NCBI GenBank assembly: GCA_963711505.1 | Contig: CAVQEJ010000001.1 | Span: 1 to 64,000 of the forward strand | Length of the DNA: 64,000 bases | Reading direction: 5' to 3' | Origin: JAGWRA01 sp963711505 | GTDB lineage: Bacteria > Acidobacteriota > Vicinamibacteria > Vicinamibacterales > CAVVIG01 | Shown: positions 47,683 to 56,522 of the stretch, one piece after another | Layout of the letters: each line of letters starts with the position of its first letter | How positions within the stretch are numbered: position 1 is the stretch's first letter | Made by a program: the position numbers and the translations under genes | The notes under the pieces: model-generated | What the model was told of the DNA's origin: nothing | What the model saw: only the letters and a program-made list of their open reading frames with translations | Databases searched by the model: none

Positions 47683-48252
47683 GTGGACCTGAGCCTGGAC
47701 CACTCGGGTGGGTTCGCCTACCTCCTGATCTTCTTCGCGGCCGCCCTGGAAGGCGAGATCGTCTTCGTGACGGCGAGCGTCCTCGTGGCGCTGGGCCGCC
47801 TCGATCCGATCGCGGTCTGGCTCACCGGCGCGCTCGGGGGATCGGCCGGCAATCAGTTCTTCTTCTTCGCCCTGCGCGGCCGGCTGCACAAGTGGCTGTC
47901 GCGGTGGCCCCGATTCGCCCGCCGGCAGGAAGGCGTCATCGCCCGCGTCAAGTCCCACGGCACGCTGCTGATGCTCAGCTGCCGCTTCCTGCCCGGCCTG
48001 CGCATCGCCATCCCCGCCGCCTGCGCGTACGCGCGCGTCCCGGTCCTCCGGTTCGTGACGCTGAACTTCATCGGCGCGCTGGCCTGGGCCGGCTCGATCA
48101 TGCTGGCCATCGACTGGCTCGGTCCGAAAGCGAGCTCAGCGGTCGGTCTGCACGACTGGTGGAGCCTGCTGATTCCGGCCGTGCTCGTCATCCTGTTCTT
48201 CCGCTGGCTCAGTCGGAAGGATGGCGACAGCGGGAGGCGGAAGGGAGCCTAG
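47683..48252 (+). CDS. DedA-family membrane protein
   Basis: A 189-residue SNARE-associated/DedA protein. FAYLLIFFAAALEGEIVFVT is the first helix; ASVLVALGRLDPIAVWLTGA then LGGSAGNQFFFFALRGRLHK is the family G-x3-G region; LMLSCRFLPGLRIAIPAACA matches the conserved F-x-R-F-x-PG-x-R motif. DedA proteins flip or recycle phospholipids and undecaprenyl phosphate. GTG start lies 3 bp after the DegT stop, so it is translationally linked and suggests that the pathway product is lipid-linked (inference). Confidence 0.9.
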   Translation: MDLSLDHSGGFAYLLIFFAAALEGEIVFVTASVLVALGRLDPIAVWLTGALGGSAGNQFFFFALRGRLHKWLSRWPRFARRQEGVIARVKSHGTLLMLSCRFLPGLRIAIPAACAYARVPVLRFVTLNFIGALAWAGSIMLAIDWLGPKASSAVGLHDWWSLLIPAVLVILFFRWLSRKDGDSGRRKGA

Positions 48253-48305
48253 AACCGCGCCGGGTGGGGTCGCCGGCGGGAACCACGGAGGAGGATCGGA
48301 GTTCC

Positions 48306-49278
48306 ATGCGCTACAACCGGATGATCGCGCTGCTCGCCGAGGGCCGGACCGTCTTCGGCGCCTTCGTCGAGAACAAGAGCCCCGAAGGGGCCATGAGCGT
48401 CGTGCGGAACGACCAGCTGGACTTCGTGTTCTACGACATGGAACACAGTCCGCTGGACGTCACCGAGCTGCGCACGTGGCTGCAGTTCATGGTCGATCCG
48501 GCCGCCGTGCTGCAGCGCGGCCGGCCGGGGACGGAGCATCCGGTGCTCTGCCGCATTCCCGCCTACGGCCGCGAGATGAATCACTGGCTCGTGAAGCAGG
48601 TGCTCGATCAGGGCGTCTGCGGCGTCGTCGTCCCACATGTCGAGACGGCGGAGCAGGCGGCCAGCCTGGTGCGCGCGATGCGCTATCCGCACCCGCCCGG
48701 TGCGCCCGATGCCGAACCGGCGGGCCAGCGGGGCGCCGGACCGTTCATGGCGAGCCGCGTCTGGGGGCTGCCCATGATGGAGTACCCTGAAGATCGCGGA
48801 TCTCTGGCCGCTCGACCCCGACGGCGAGCTCATCAGCATGGTGCTCGTCGAGAACCAGCTCGGCGTCGCGAACGCCAGCGCCATCGCAAGCACACCCGGC
48901 GTGAGCGTGATCGTGGCGGCCCCGGGCGACCTCGGCGTGTCGTATGCCGGCGACCGCGACGCGACCGAGCAGGCGATCGCGACGGTCCTGGCCGCCGCCC
49001 GCGAGGCCGGCGTGCCGTGCGGCATCACCGCCGGCCCCGACGAAGTCGTCCGCCGCGTCGAGCAGGGCTTCCGCGTGATCATGACGACCGGCGCCGAAGC
49101 GCTCGCCCTGGGACGCAAGGCGGCGGGAGAACGTAAGTCGAATGCCACAGGCAGATCAGGAGTCCAAGAGGCCTGTCACGGAGTTCACAGGAGGGGCAGG
49201 ACTGTCAGGAGCGAGCTTGCAGTTGGTTTCTCTTGCAGACGATCCTGCAATCTCCACCTTCGACAATTGCCTGGCTGA
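48306..49278 (+). CDS. HpcH/HpaI-family aldolase, one frameshift and repeat-encoded tail
   Basis: Class II metal-dependent aldolase or lyase of the 2-keto-3-deoxy sugar acid type. FGAFVENKSPEGAMSVVRND, LDFVFYDMEHSPLDVTELRT carries the catalytic-region Glu/His, VLDQGVCGVVVPHVETAEQA and MVLVENQLGVANASAIASTP contains the Glu metal ligand, then GVSVIVAAPGDLGVSYAGDR. One extra C in GTACCC (48785-48787) shifts the frame; corrected, it reads MEYLKIADLWPLDPDGELIS. After GRKAAGERK at about 49136 the frame runs on through 47 codons of repeat-type DNA; a TAA at 49134-49136 in the other frame is a likelier true stop. Last gene of the radical SAM operon. Confidence 0.8.
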
Positions 49279-49380
49279 TTCGCAATCCTCCCGATCTCCT
49301 GATCCGCCTGTTCAGAACAGGATTCGCGTCTCTTCGTGCTCTCTTCGTGCCTTCGTGGTTAATCGTGACAGCGATCCGCC
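49160..49380. repeat. Repeat cluster between the aldolase and the oxidoreductase genes
   Basis: Contains a cacggagttcacaggaggg run, tcctcccgatctcctgatcc (49277-49296) and cttcgtgccttcgtggttaa (49353-49372, family B). The same types are at 14591-14650 and 15641-16141. Confidence 0.6.
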
Positions 49381-49382
49381 GT

Positions 49383-50631
49383 TCAGCTCGTGGATCGCGT
49401 GAAGCCGAACAGCTCGTCGGCCTTGCTGGGCGTGCCGAGGTGCTCGCGCAGCAGGAGGCGGCTCGCGAGGAACGAGCCGGCGATGCCGTGGCCGGCCTGG
49501 CCGAAGGCAAAGAGGTGATGCGGATAGTTCCGGTGTGGTCCGATGTAGGGCAGGCCGTCGGCCGTGCGGCCGCCCGTTGCCGACCAGCCGTAGGCCGGCT
49601 GCAGGCCCGAGATCGCCGGATAGAGCAGCGACAGCTCGTACATCAGCTGGCCGGTCCGCTGCACGAGTGCCTTCTCGATCTGCCGGGCCGGCACGGCCGG
49701 CTGGCCGGCGCCGGCAAAGACAATGCGACGGTTCTCGTCCTCCCAGCGGAGATAGTGTGCCGGCTCCTGGCTGTCGCGCAGCATGGTCGACGGCCGGCCG
49801 GCCGCCTTGCGGATCGTCGCGGGCACCGGCTCGGTCATCACGAAGTAGGTGTCGGTCGGCGAGACGTGACGGCGCAGCGGCTTGAACTCCGCGGTCGGCA
49901 GCCCGGTGGCGACGATCACGCGGCGCGCGGTCACCGTGCCGCCGGCCGTCTGCATCGACACGTCATGCCGGCCGAACCTGATCTTCCCGACCGGCGATCG
50001 CTCGAAGAACAGGGCGCCGCGCTTCGCCGCAGCCGACGCCAGTCCGAGGCAGGCTCGATACGGATCCACCTGTGCGTGCCCGCGCGTCCTGATCGCCGCC
50101 GAGGCGCCCGTCCCCACCTCGCGCGCCAGCGGCGCCCCCTGGACGAGGCTCGCTTCGATGCCCGCCGCCCGCCGCGCCTGCCATTCGCGGCGCACCCGCT
50201 TCTCCTGCGCCGCGTCCCGTCCGGCGATCCAGAGCTCGTCGCGCGGCGTCAGCCGGCACTGCACGCGGAGCCGCCGCAACGTCGCCACCGCGTCGAAGCG
50301 CCGCCCGTCGCCACGACTGCCACAGATAGCGCGCGGCACGCCGGCCGTGCAGCTTCTCGAGCACGGCGAAGTCCAGCCCGGGATCGGCAGCGATCGCCCC
50401 GCCGGTGAACGCCGTGCTCCCCTGTCCGATCCGATCCCCTTCGAAGATCGCGACATTCACGCCGGCCGCGGCAAAGGCATACGCCGTCGCACAGCCGGTC
50501 AGCCCGCCGCCGACAATGGCCACGTCGATGTCGAGATGACCGCGATGCCGTGGATGATTCGGCTGCCGCGACTTCGGAACCCCGTGCAGCCAGGGCGAAA
50601 CACCGTAGCGGGTGGCGTGGGATCGGGGCAT
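49383..50631 (-). CDS. DadA/glycine oxidase-like FAD-dependent oxidoreductase, one frameshift
   Basis: Amine-oxidising flavoenzyme of the DAO fold, about 415 residues. LDIDVAIVGGGLTGCATAYA binds FAD; DRIGQGSTAFTGGAIAADPG is the typical RxGxGaSGRNGG-like region; TARRVIVATGLPTAEFKPLR is the second nucleotide motif; YIGPHRNYPHHLFAFGQAGH and GIAGSFLASRLLL end the domain. An extra base near 50311 separates LWQS from the rest (GRRFDAVATLRRL). Related enzymes oxidise glycine, sarcosine or gamma-glutamylputrescine; the substrate is not clear. ATG 50631. Confidence 0.8.
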
Positions 50632-50706
50632 GGGGGTGATTATCCGTCACGTCCGACGTCCGACGTCCAGACGGTTTCTTCGCTTCAACTTGAGTTCTTC
50701 AATTCG

Positions 50707-51036
50707 TCAATTCGTCATCCCCGCCGTGTGCGCCGCCGCCATCTCCAGCACCGGAACGAGCGGCCCGAGCGCGACACGTGGCGGCGGCGCGAAGACGACC
50801 CACTCCCCGTCCCTGCGTCCGGCGAGAACGGCCGGCCGGCCGGCGCGTTCCCAGGCGGCACGGGCCGCCTCGGCCGGCAGACGACAGCGCAGGCCCTCGT
50901 CGGCCAGGCAGGCGAACGCCCGCCGGCCGGCGAACAACGCCGGGCGGCCGAACAGGCGCCGGGCCCGCACGCCGGGGTGCCCGGCCGCGAAATCGGCGAG
51001 AAGGCCGCGCAGCCGCGCGGAATCGTGGTCGCTCAC
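50707..51036 (-). CDS. TfoX/Sxy N-terminal-domain-like small protein
   Basis: A 109-residue protein: RRLFGRPALFAGRRAFACLA then DEGLRCRLPAEAARAAWERA, and DGEWVVFAPPPRVALGPLVP. The R-x-MFG-x3-F-x-GRxFA pattern with the conserved RLP and a final helix match TfoX_N domain proteins (competence regulators or YjhX-like). In Proteobacteria Sxy acts with CRP; here it is a stand-alone domain and the function is unknown. Tight spacing to no neighbour. Confidence 0.6.
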   Translation of the reverse strand: MSDHDSARLRGLLADFAAGHPGVRARRLFGRPALFAGRRAFACLADEGLRCRLPAEAARAAWERAGRPAVLAGRRDGEWVVFAPPPRVALGPLVPVLEMAAAHTAGMTN

Positions 51037-51085
51037 GGTCGCAGGGGCCCATTGTAGCGGATTGAGGACGGGGGCCGGGCCCCGC

Positions 51086-51760
51086 CTACTTCGCGTCGTG
51101 AAAGATGATGCCGAGCGTCATCCGCTCGCCGCTCCGCACGCGGCTCACGCCATGGCGCAGGACGACGCGATGGAAGCCGCGCGCGCCGGGAACGGGACGT
51201 TCGTTGTTCGCGAAGATCACGGCGTCGCCCTGCTCGATCGTAATGGCCTCGCCGCGCGACTGGGCGCGGGGCCGCTGTTCGACCAGCAGGAATTCGCCGC
51301 CGGTATAGTCGGCACCGCGGGCGCTCAGGGCCACCACCATCTGGAAGGGGAACGCGAGGTCGCCGTAGAGGTCCTGGTGGAGGCAGTTGTAGCCGCCGGT
51401 CTCGTAGCGGAGCAGCAGCGGCGTCGGCCGCGTCTGGCCGTGGGCGCGGCATCGCTCCCGGAACTCGTCGAGCGTCGCCGGATAGCGATGAGGCCTGCCG
51501 AGGCGCTCCATCCAGTCGTTCGCGATCGGCACGAGCAGGGCGTACATGTTCACGCGCAGCGTCTGCACCTCGCCGGGCAGCGGCTCGGCGAAGTACTTGT
51601 ACTCGCCCTCGCCGAACCGGTAGCGGGCCATGTCGATGCGGCTGCGGAACCGGCTGTCGTCGGCGTACAGCGCCCGCAGCCGTGCGCACTGCTCCGCCGT
51701 GAACACGCGGGGCACGGGGGCGTAGCCGGATCGTTCAGCTGACGGTCGAGAGACTGGCAT
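51086..51760 (-). CDS. 2OG-Fe(II) dioxygenase family protein
   Basis: A 224-residue oxygenase. The iron ligands are probably LHQDLYGD (His and Asp) and the late His in GFHRVVLRHGVSRV; SGERMTLGIIFHDA follows with an Arg that can bind 2-oxoglutarate. RLRVNMYALLVPIANDWMER and PTPLLLRYETGGYNCLHQDL are typical of the Pkhd-like family with FPFQMVVALS and GGEFLLVEQRP. Start placed at ATG 51760; an in-frame ATG at 51805 would add 15 residues. The neighbour Ada is a DNA-alkylation repair protein, and AlkB is a 2OG enzyme too, but this protein is not AlkB-like in sequence. Confidence 0.75.
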   Translation of the reverse strand: MPVSRPSAERSGYAPVPRVFTAEQCARLRALYADDSRFRSRIDMARYRFGEGEYKYFAEPLPGEVQTLRVNMYALLVPIANDWMERLGRPHRYPATLDEFRERCRAHGQTRPTPLLLRYETGGYNCLHQDLYGDLAFPFQMVVALSARGADYTGGEFLLVEQRPRAQSRGEAITIEQGDAVIFANNERPVPGARGFHRVVLRHGVSRVRSGERMTLGIIFHDAK

Positions 51761-51907
51761 TTTGCAGATCGCGTGGGGCCACATCCACGCGCCGCCGTCG
51801 CTCACGCTCCGGACCTTGCGAACGAAGACAATGGCGCTTTCACCTGCGCACTGAGGGAAGCCTCATTCTCCGTTCTGCTTTCTCGATTCTCAATTCCACG
51901 TTCCACG

Positions 51908-53007
51908 TTATAGCCCGTCCCCCTTCTCTCTCCCCAGCAGCGCCTTCTTCCGTTCCGCCCCCCACCGGTACCCGCCGGTGCCGCCGCCGGCAGGCACGAC
52001 GCGATGGCAGGGGATGGCGAGCGCGACCGGGTTCGAGGCGCAGGCGCGCGCGACGGCGCGGGCGGCACGCGGGCGGCCGATTGCCGCCGCGATTTCGCCG
52101 TACGACCGCGTGGCGCCGCGGGGAATGGCCACGAGCTGCCGCCAGACCTGCCACTGGAACGCCGTAGCCTGGACGTCGAGCGGGAGCTCGAGCGCGGGGC
52201 GGCGGCCCTCCAGATGGGCGAGCACCTTCCGGACGTGCTGCGACAGGCGGCCCGTGTCGGGCCGGATCGTCGCCGCCGGGAACTCGCGGCGCAGCTCACG
52301 TTCGAGCGCGGCATCGCTCGCGCCCATCTTGATCGCGCAGACGCCGCGGGGCGTGGCGGCCACCAGCAGCCGTCCCAGCGGGCAGGCGGTCACGGCGTAC
52401 CGGATCTCGCGCGCCGGCGCCGCCGCGGGAATAGGAGGCCGGCGTCATGCCGAGCTGCGCCGGCGCCCGCTCGTAGAGCCGGCTGCTCGAATCCATAGCC
52501 GGCGTCGTACAGCGCCGCCGTCACCGCCTCGCCGGCCTTCAGGTTCCGCTTCACGCGCGCCAGCCGGCACGCCTCGGCGTACTCGCGCGGCGACACGCCC
52601 ATGATGCGCTTGAAGTTGCGCTGCAGGTGATGGGGACTGCCGCCGATCTTCCGGCTCAGCGTCTCGAGCGTGATGGGCTCGTCTTCGTGGCGCGCCAGCA
52701 GGCGGCAGGCCTGCCGGACGCGATCAATCCAGGGATCGCCGGCGGCCGGCTGGGACGGCCGGCAGCGGCGGCAGGCCCTGAACCCGGCCCGTTCGGCGGC
52801 CGCGCCGTCGGCGAAGAAGGCGACCTGCTCGGGTCGCGGCCGGCGGCTGGCGCAGGTCGGCCGGCAGTAGATCCCGGTGGAGCGGACCGCGTACACGAAC
52901 GTGCCGTCGGCGCTCGCGTCGCGCGCCAGCACCGCCCGCCACCGCCGGACATCCACGCCATCGATGTCGTCCGCCTGCATCGTCACGGGGTGCGTCTCAG
53001 TCATCAT
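51908..53007 (-). CDS. ada: Ada: bifunctional alkylation-response regulator and methyltransferase, two frameshifts
   Basis: N-terminal Ada domain with zinc cysteines (STGIYCRPTCASRRPR, FRACRRCRP), which takes methyl groups from phosphotriesters; AraC-type helix-turn-helix (LARHEDEPITLETLSRKIGG then SPHHLQRNFKRIMGVSPREY); C-terminal O6-methylguanine methyltransferase with ACASNPVALAIPCHRVVP, where PCHRV holds the acceptor Cys. Two extra bases (near 52485 and 52409) split it; corrected, the middle reads SRLYERAPAQLGMTPASYSR and IRYAVTACPLGRLLVAATPR. About 366 residues, normal for Ada. Confidence 0.9.
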
Positions 53008-53062
53008 GCGGCCACGATACCGCGTCGCCCGGAGGCAATCTATCCGGAGCTTGCGGGCGAAG

Positions 53063-54208
53063 TCAGGCCCGCCCGAACCGCCCCACGCCGAGCAGCCAGG
53101 CCAGCGCGAACGCCGGCACGGTGGCGCCGAAGCTCAGGAGCGCCCCCATCTTCGTCTCGTCGAGCAGCGGATGATTCGCGGGGAAGGCAGCCGTCGTGAA
53201 GAACAGCGCCACGGTGAATCCGATGCCGGCGACGCAGCCGACGACGAGCAGGTCGCGCCAGTCGAGTCCGGCCGGCCGATGGAGGCGGACCAGTGAGGCC
53301 GCCGCCGTGCTCAGCACGATCCCGATCGGCTTGCCGAGCATGATCGCGGCCAGGACGACCCACGTGGCGGCCCCGAGGCTGCCGAACGGCACGCCGGCAT
53401 TCACGAGTCCGAAGAAGAACAGGATGATCTGCACCGGCGTCTTCCACTGGTGCTCGAACATCGTCAGCGGATCGTGCCGCCGGGTCTCCTGCAGGATCTC
53501 GTGCCCGTGCCTGGCGTGCGGAATGAACGGCACGATCGGCACCAGCGCGAGGGCCGGGTGGAAGCCGCCCCGTTCGAAGGCAATCCACGAGATCGTGCCG
53601 GCCACGATGACGAACGGCCAGAAGCTGCGGACGTGCCGGTGGCGCATCCACGCGGCCACCGCCATGGCCAGCGCCAGCAGGCCGAAGAACTCGAGCAGCC
53701 GGATCTGGCCGCTCGGGTAGAACAGCGCCAGGATGAGCAGTCCCAGCGCATCGTCCGCGATGGCGAGCAGCAGGAGAAAGGGCACGGCGGCGTGCCGCGC
53801 GCCGAAGATCGCGCGGGCCACGAGGTAGCTGAAGGCGATGTCGGTCGCGCAGGGAATCGCCCAGCCGCGCAGCAGCCGGGGCTCGCCGATGCCGTGGGTG
53901 AGCGCGATGAAGATCAGTGCCGGCGCCAGCATGCCGCCGGCAGCGGCGAGCAGCGGTACGGCCGCGTGTCGCGGCGAGGCCAGTGGACCGCCGGGCAACG
54001 TCGCCTCGAAGACCTCCTTCGCCGCCAACGCGAAGAAGAACACCATGCCGACGTCGTTGACGATGAAGTGGAGCGGCTCGGCGAAATGATGATAGCTGTC
54101 GAGGTCGACGTTCGCCCAGACGAGCGCCGCCACCGCGCCGGCCACCAGCAGCAGCGACCGGTCGAGGACGTATTCAGTGGCGCGCGCGAGCATGGACCGA
54201 CGGGCCAT
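53063..54208 (-). CDS. nhaA: NhaA-family Na+/H+ antiporter
   Basis: Exchanges external protons for internal sodium at the inner membrane. 381 residues, about 12 helices. GMVFFFALAAKEVFEATLPG is the conserved NhaA first motif, WAIPCATDIAFSYLVARAIF holds the first essential Asp region and PFLLLLAIADDALGLLILAL the Asp-Asp pair (D163/D164 type). FGLVNAGVPF and GKPIGIVLST complete the C-terminal signature. ATG 54208. Regulators are not visible; the next gene upstream (purK) ends 88 bp away on the same strand. Confidence 0.9.
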   Translation of the reverse strand: MARRSMLARATEYVLDRSLLLVAGAVAALVWANVDLDSYHHFAEPLHFIVNDVGMVFFFALAAKEVFEATLPGGPLASPRHAAVPLLAAAGGMLAPALIFIALTHGIGEPRLLRGWAIPCATDIAFSYLVARAIFGARHAAVPFLLLLAIADDALGLLILALFYPSGQIRLLEFFGLLALAMAVAAWMRHRHVRSFWPFVIVAGTISWIAFERGGFHPALALVPIVPFIPHARHGHEILQETRRHDPLTMFEHQWKTPVQIILFFFGLVNAGVPFGSLGAATWVVLAAIMLGKPIGIVLSTAAASLVRLHRPAGLDWRDLLVVGCVAGIGFTVALFFTTAAFPANHPLLDETKMGALLSFGATVPAFALAWLLGVGRFGRA

Positions 54209-54295
54209 CAGGAACCTTTCGAGTCGGAGAGAGAGGCTGGGCTGGGCCGGAGCCCCGGGATGCTGCCGGCGCCGCGGCGGTCCGATGCGCCCGTG

Positions 54296-55432
54296 TCAGG
54301 CGAGCGCGGCGCGTGCGCGCAGCACTTCCGCGACGGCTTCCTCCGGCGTCGGGGCCAGGGCCGTCAGGTGGCCCATCTTCCGCCCCGGGCGCGGCGTGTG
54401 CTTGCCGTACAGGTGCAGCTTCACTTCCGGCACGGCGCAGGCGGCTGCCCAGTCGGGCTCGCCGGCGTTCCACAGATCGCCGAGCAGATTCGCCATGGCC
54501 GCGGCCGGCATCAGGTATTCGGTCGAGCCGAGCGGCAGGCCGCACACGGCCCGCAGCTGCTGCTCGAACTGGCTCGTGCGGCAGGCATCGACCGTCAGGT
54601 GCCCCGAGTTGTGCGGGCGCGGCGCCAGCTCGTTCACGAGCAGCCGCCCGTCACGGGCCACGAAGTATTCGACGCCCATCACCCCGACATAGTCGAGGGC
54701 CTCGAGAATCTCCCGGGCGACGTGCACGGCCTGATCGGCCAGGTGCTGCGCGACGGGCGCGGGCGCCACCGAGATGTCGAGGATGTGGTTCCGGTGCGTG
54801 TTGTGGATCGCGCCGTAGTGGGCGAACGCCCCGTCGAGGCCACGCGCGGCAATCACCGAGATCTCGCCCTCCAGATCGACGAATGCCTCGAGCACCGCCT
54901 CGCGCCCGCCGATGTACTCCCACGCGGCGCCGGCTTCTTCGGGCCGGTTGATCAGCACCTGCCCCTTGCCGTCGTAGCCGAACGCCGCCGTCTTCAGGAC
55001 CGCCGGACAACCGAGACGGCCGACGGCATCCTTCAGCCCGTCGAGCGTGCGGATCGGCACGAACGCGGTGACCGGGAAGCCGTGATCGGCCAGGAAGGTC
55101 TTCTCCCGCAGCCGCTGCTGGGCGACGTGCAGCGCGTTGCCGTCGGGCCGGACCGGAACGATCTCGGCGGCGGCGCGGGCGGCCTCGGCCGACACGTTCT
55201 CGAATTCGAAGGTGATCACATCGACCCCGCGCGCGAATGCACGAATCGCGTCGAGATCGTCGTACGGGGCGTTGACCGCGAGATCGGCCACCTGGCCGGT
55301 CGGCGTGTCGCTTTCGGGCGCCAGCGTATGAACGCGGTATCCCATGCGACGCGCCGCCAGCGCGAGCATGCGCCCGAGCTGGCCGCTGCCGAGGATGCCG
55401 ATCGTGGAACCGGGCGTGAACGGTCGCGTCAC
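54296..55432 (-). CDS. purK: 5-(carboxyamino)imidazole ribonucleotide synthase
   Basis: ATP-grasp enzyme of purine synthesis that carboxylates AIR with bicarbonate. 378 residues: IGILGSGQLGRMLALAARRM is the N-terminal nucleotide-like fold, VDVITFEFENVSAEAARAAA, LKTAAFGYDGKGQVLINRPE the ATP loop, LEAFVDLEGEISVIAARGLD and VEYFVARDGRLLVNELAPRP then HNSGHLTVDACRTSQFEQQL the active site. GTG start at 55432 overlaps the purE stop by 4 bp (GTGA). The product goes directly to PurE. Confidence 0.95.
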   Translation of the reverse strand: MTRPFTPGSTIGILGSGQLGRMLALAARRMGYRVHTLAPESDTPTGQVADLAVNAPYDDLDAIRAFARGVDVITFEFENVSAEAARAAAEIVPVRPDGNALHVAQQRLREKTFLADHGFPVTAFVPIRTLDGLKDAVGRLGCPAVLKTAAFGYDGKGQVLINRPEEAGAAWEYIGGREAVLEAFVDLEGEISVIAARGLDGAFAHYGAIHNTHRNHILDISVAPAPVAQHLADQAVHVAREILEALDYVGVMGVEYFVARDGRLLVNELAPRPHNSGHLTVDACRTSQFEQQLRAVCGLPLGSTEYLMPAAAMANLLGDLWNAGEPDWAAACAVPEVKLHLYGKHTPRPGRKMGHLTALAPTPEEAVAEVLRARAALA

Positions 55433-55920
55433 GGGAGTGTATCGCGGCGGACCTGATCCGCCTGCGCCTCGCGGAAAGCCGCCAGACGCTCGCGGAGGGC
55501 CGGACGGGAGATGCCGAGGATCGCCACGGCGAGCAGGCCCGCGTTCATCGCGCCGGCCGCGCCGATGGCCACCGTCGCCACCGGCACGCCCCGCGGCATC
55601 TGGACGATCGAGAGCAGCGAGTCGAGACCGTGCAGCGCGGCCGTCTGCACCGGCACCCCGATCACCGGCAGCAGCGTCTGCGCGGCCACCATGCCGGGCA
55701 GGTGCGCGGCACCGCCCGCGCCCGCAATGATCACTTCGAGGCCGCGGTCGACCGCCGATGCGGCGTACTCGGCCATCCACTGCGGCGTCCGGTGTGCCGA
55801 CACGACCCGGCACTCGTGCCCGATCTCGAAGCGGCTCAGCACTTCGTCGGCGTGCCGCATCGTCTCCCAGTCGGACTTGCTGCCCATGATGACGCCCACG
55901 AGCGGGGCCGGATCGGTCAT
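55429..55920 (-). CDS. purE: N5-carboxyaminoimidazole ribonucleotide mutase
   Basis: Converts N5-CAIR to CAIR. The 163-residue protein has VGVIMGSKSDWETMRHADEV, the GSxSD phosphate site, VVSAHRTPQWMAEYAASA with the catalytic SAHRTP motif, and GAGGAAHLPGMVAAQTLLPV with GVPVQTAALHGLDSLLSIVQ, the conserved bases of class I PurE. ATG 55920 starts the first strand; upstream in-frame ATGs lie in the spacer. First gene of purEK. Confidence 0.95.
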   Translation of the reverse strand: MTDPAPLVGVIMGSKSDWETMRHADEVLSRFEIGHECRVVSAHRTPQWMAEYAASAVDRGLEVIIAGAGGAAHLPGMVAAQTLLPVIGVPVQTAALHGLDSLLSIVQMPRGVPVATVAIGAAGAMNAGLLAVAILGISRPALRERLAAFREAQADQVRRDTLP

Positions 55921-56035
55921 TGGTCTGCGCTCCTGCCACAGCATACCCGCTTCGGGTCCTGCGGCGGAACCCGAGGGGCTGCTGACGAAGTCACGTACGA
56001 CGTACGACGTGGCACTTACCACGTAATCCCCATCG

Positions 56036-56082
56036 TGTAGGGGGCCGCCCGAGCTCACCATCAGGCGGGTGACGGCCCCTGG
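56036..56082. repeat. GGGCCGCC hairpin repeat (family A)
   Basis: gtagggggccgcccgagctc followed by ccatcaggcgggtgacggcc and cctgg. The stem GGGGCCGCC/GGCGG-TGACGGCCCC is kept. Lies in the purE-padR spacer. Confidence 0.75.
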
Positions 56083-56138
56083 CTCCGAGCGCCTGCGCGC
56101 TCGCCGGAACAAAGTCCGGAGCTCGACCGTCTTTCCAA

Positions 56139-56167
56139 TTGACTAGAATTTTAAATATATATAATTT
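56139..56167 (+). promoter_or_regulatory. Strong AT-rich promoter of padR
   Basis: TTGACT (56139-56144) and TATAAT (56160-56165; spacer 15) or TAATTT (56162-56167; spacer 17). The run ATTTTAAATATATATAATTT is the most AT-rich stretch in the window. The ATG at 56175 lies only 8-10 bp past the -10 box and no SD is present, so the padR message is probably leaderless. Confidence 0.7.
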
Positions 56168-56174
56168 AATACTT

Positions 56175-56522
56175 ATGCCAAAGGAAGAGCTGGCGCCACT
56201 GGCCCCCAAGAGCTTTCACGTGATGGTCGCCCTCGCGCGGACCCCGATGCACGGCTACGCCATCCGGCAGGAAGTCGAGGCCAGAACCGAGGGCGGCGTC
56301 CGGCTCTGGCCGGCGACGCTGTACGGCCTGCTCGCCGAACTCGCCGAACGCGGCCTGATCGAGGAGACGAAGAGCCCCGGCGGACCGGACGAGGATCCGC
56401 GGCGGCGGTACTACGCGCTCACGACGAGCGGGCGGCGGGCGCTGGCGGCAGAAGCCGCGCGGCTCGAGGAACTGGCCCATCTGGCGCGCACCAATCTGAC
56501 GACGGGAAAGGCGGGCGCATGA
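56175..56522 (+). CDS. PadR-family transcriptional regulator
   Basis: A 115-residue winged-helix regulator. ELAPLAPKSFHVMVALARTP, MHGYAIRQEVEARTEGGVRL, WPATLYGLLAELAERGLIEE and DEDPRRRYYALTTSGRRALA form the PadR fold: winged helix and C-terminal dimer helix. Overlaps the permease gene by 4 bp (ATGA). In Acidobacteria such PadR genes are the usual partner of ADOP permeases and likely repress them; the inducer is unknown. Confidence 0.9.
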   Translation: MPKEELAPLAPKSFHVMVALARTPMHGYAIRQEVEARTEGGVRLWPATLYGLLAELAERGLIEETKSPGGPDEDPRRRYYALTTSGRRALAAEAARLEELAHLARTNLTTGKAGA

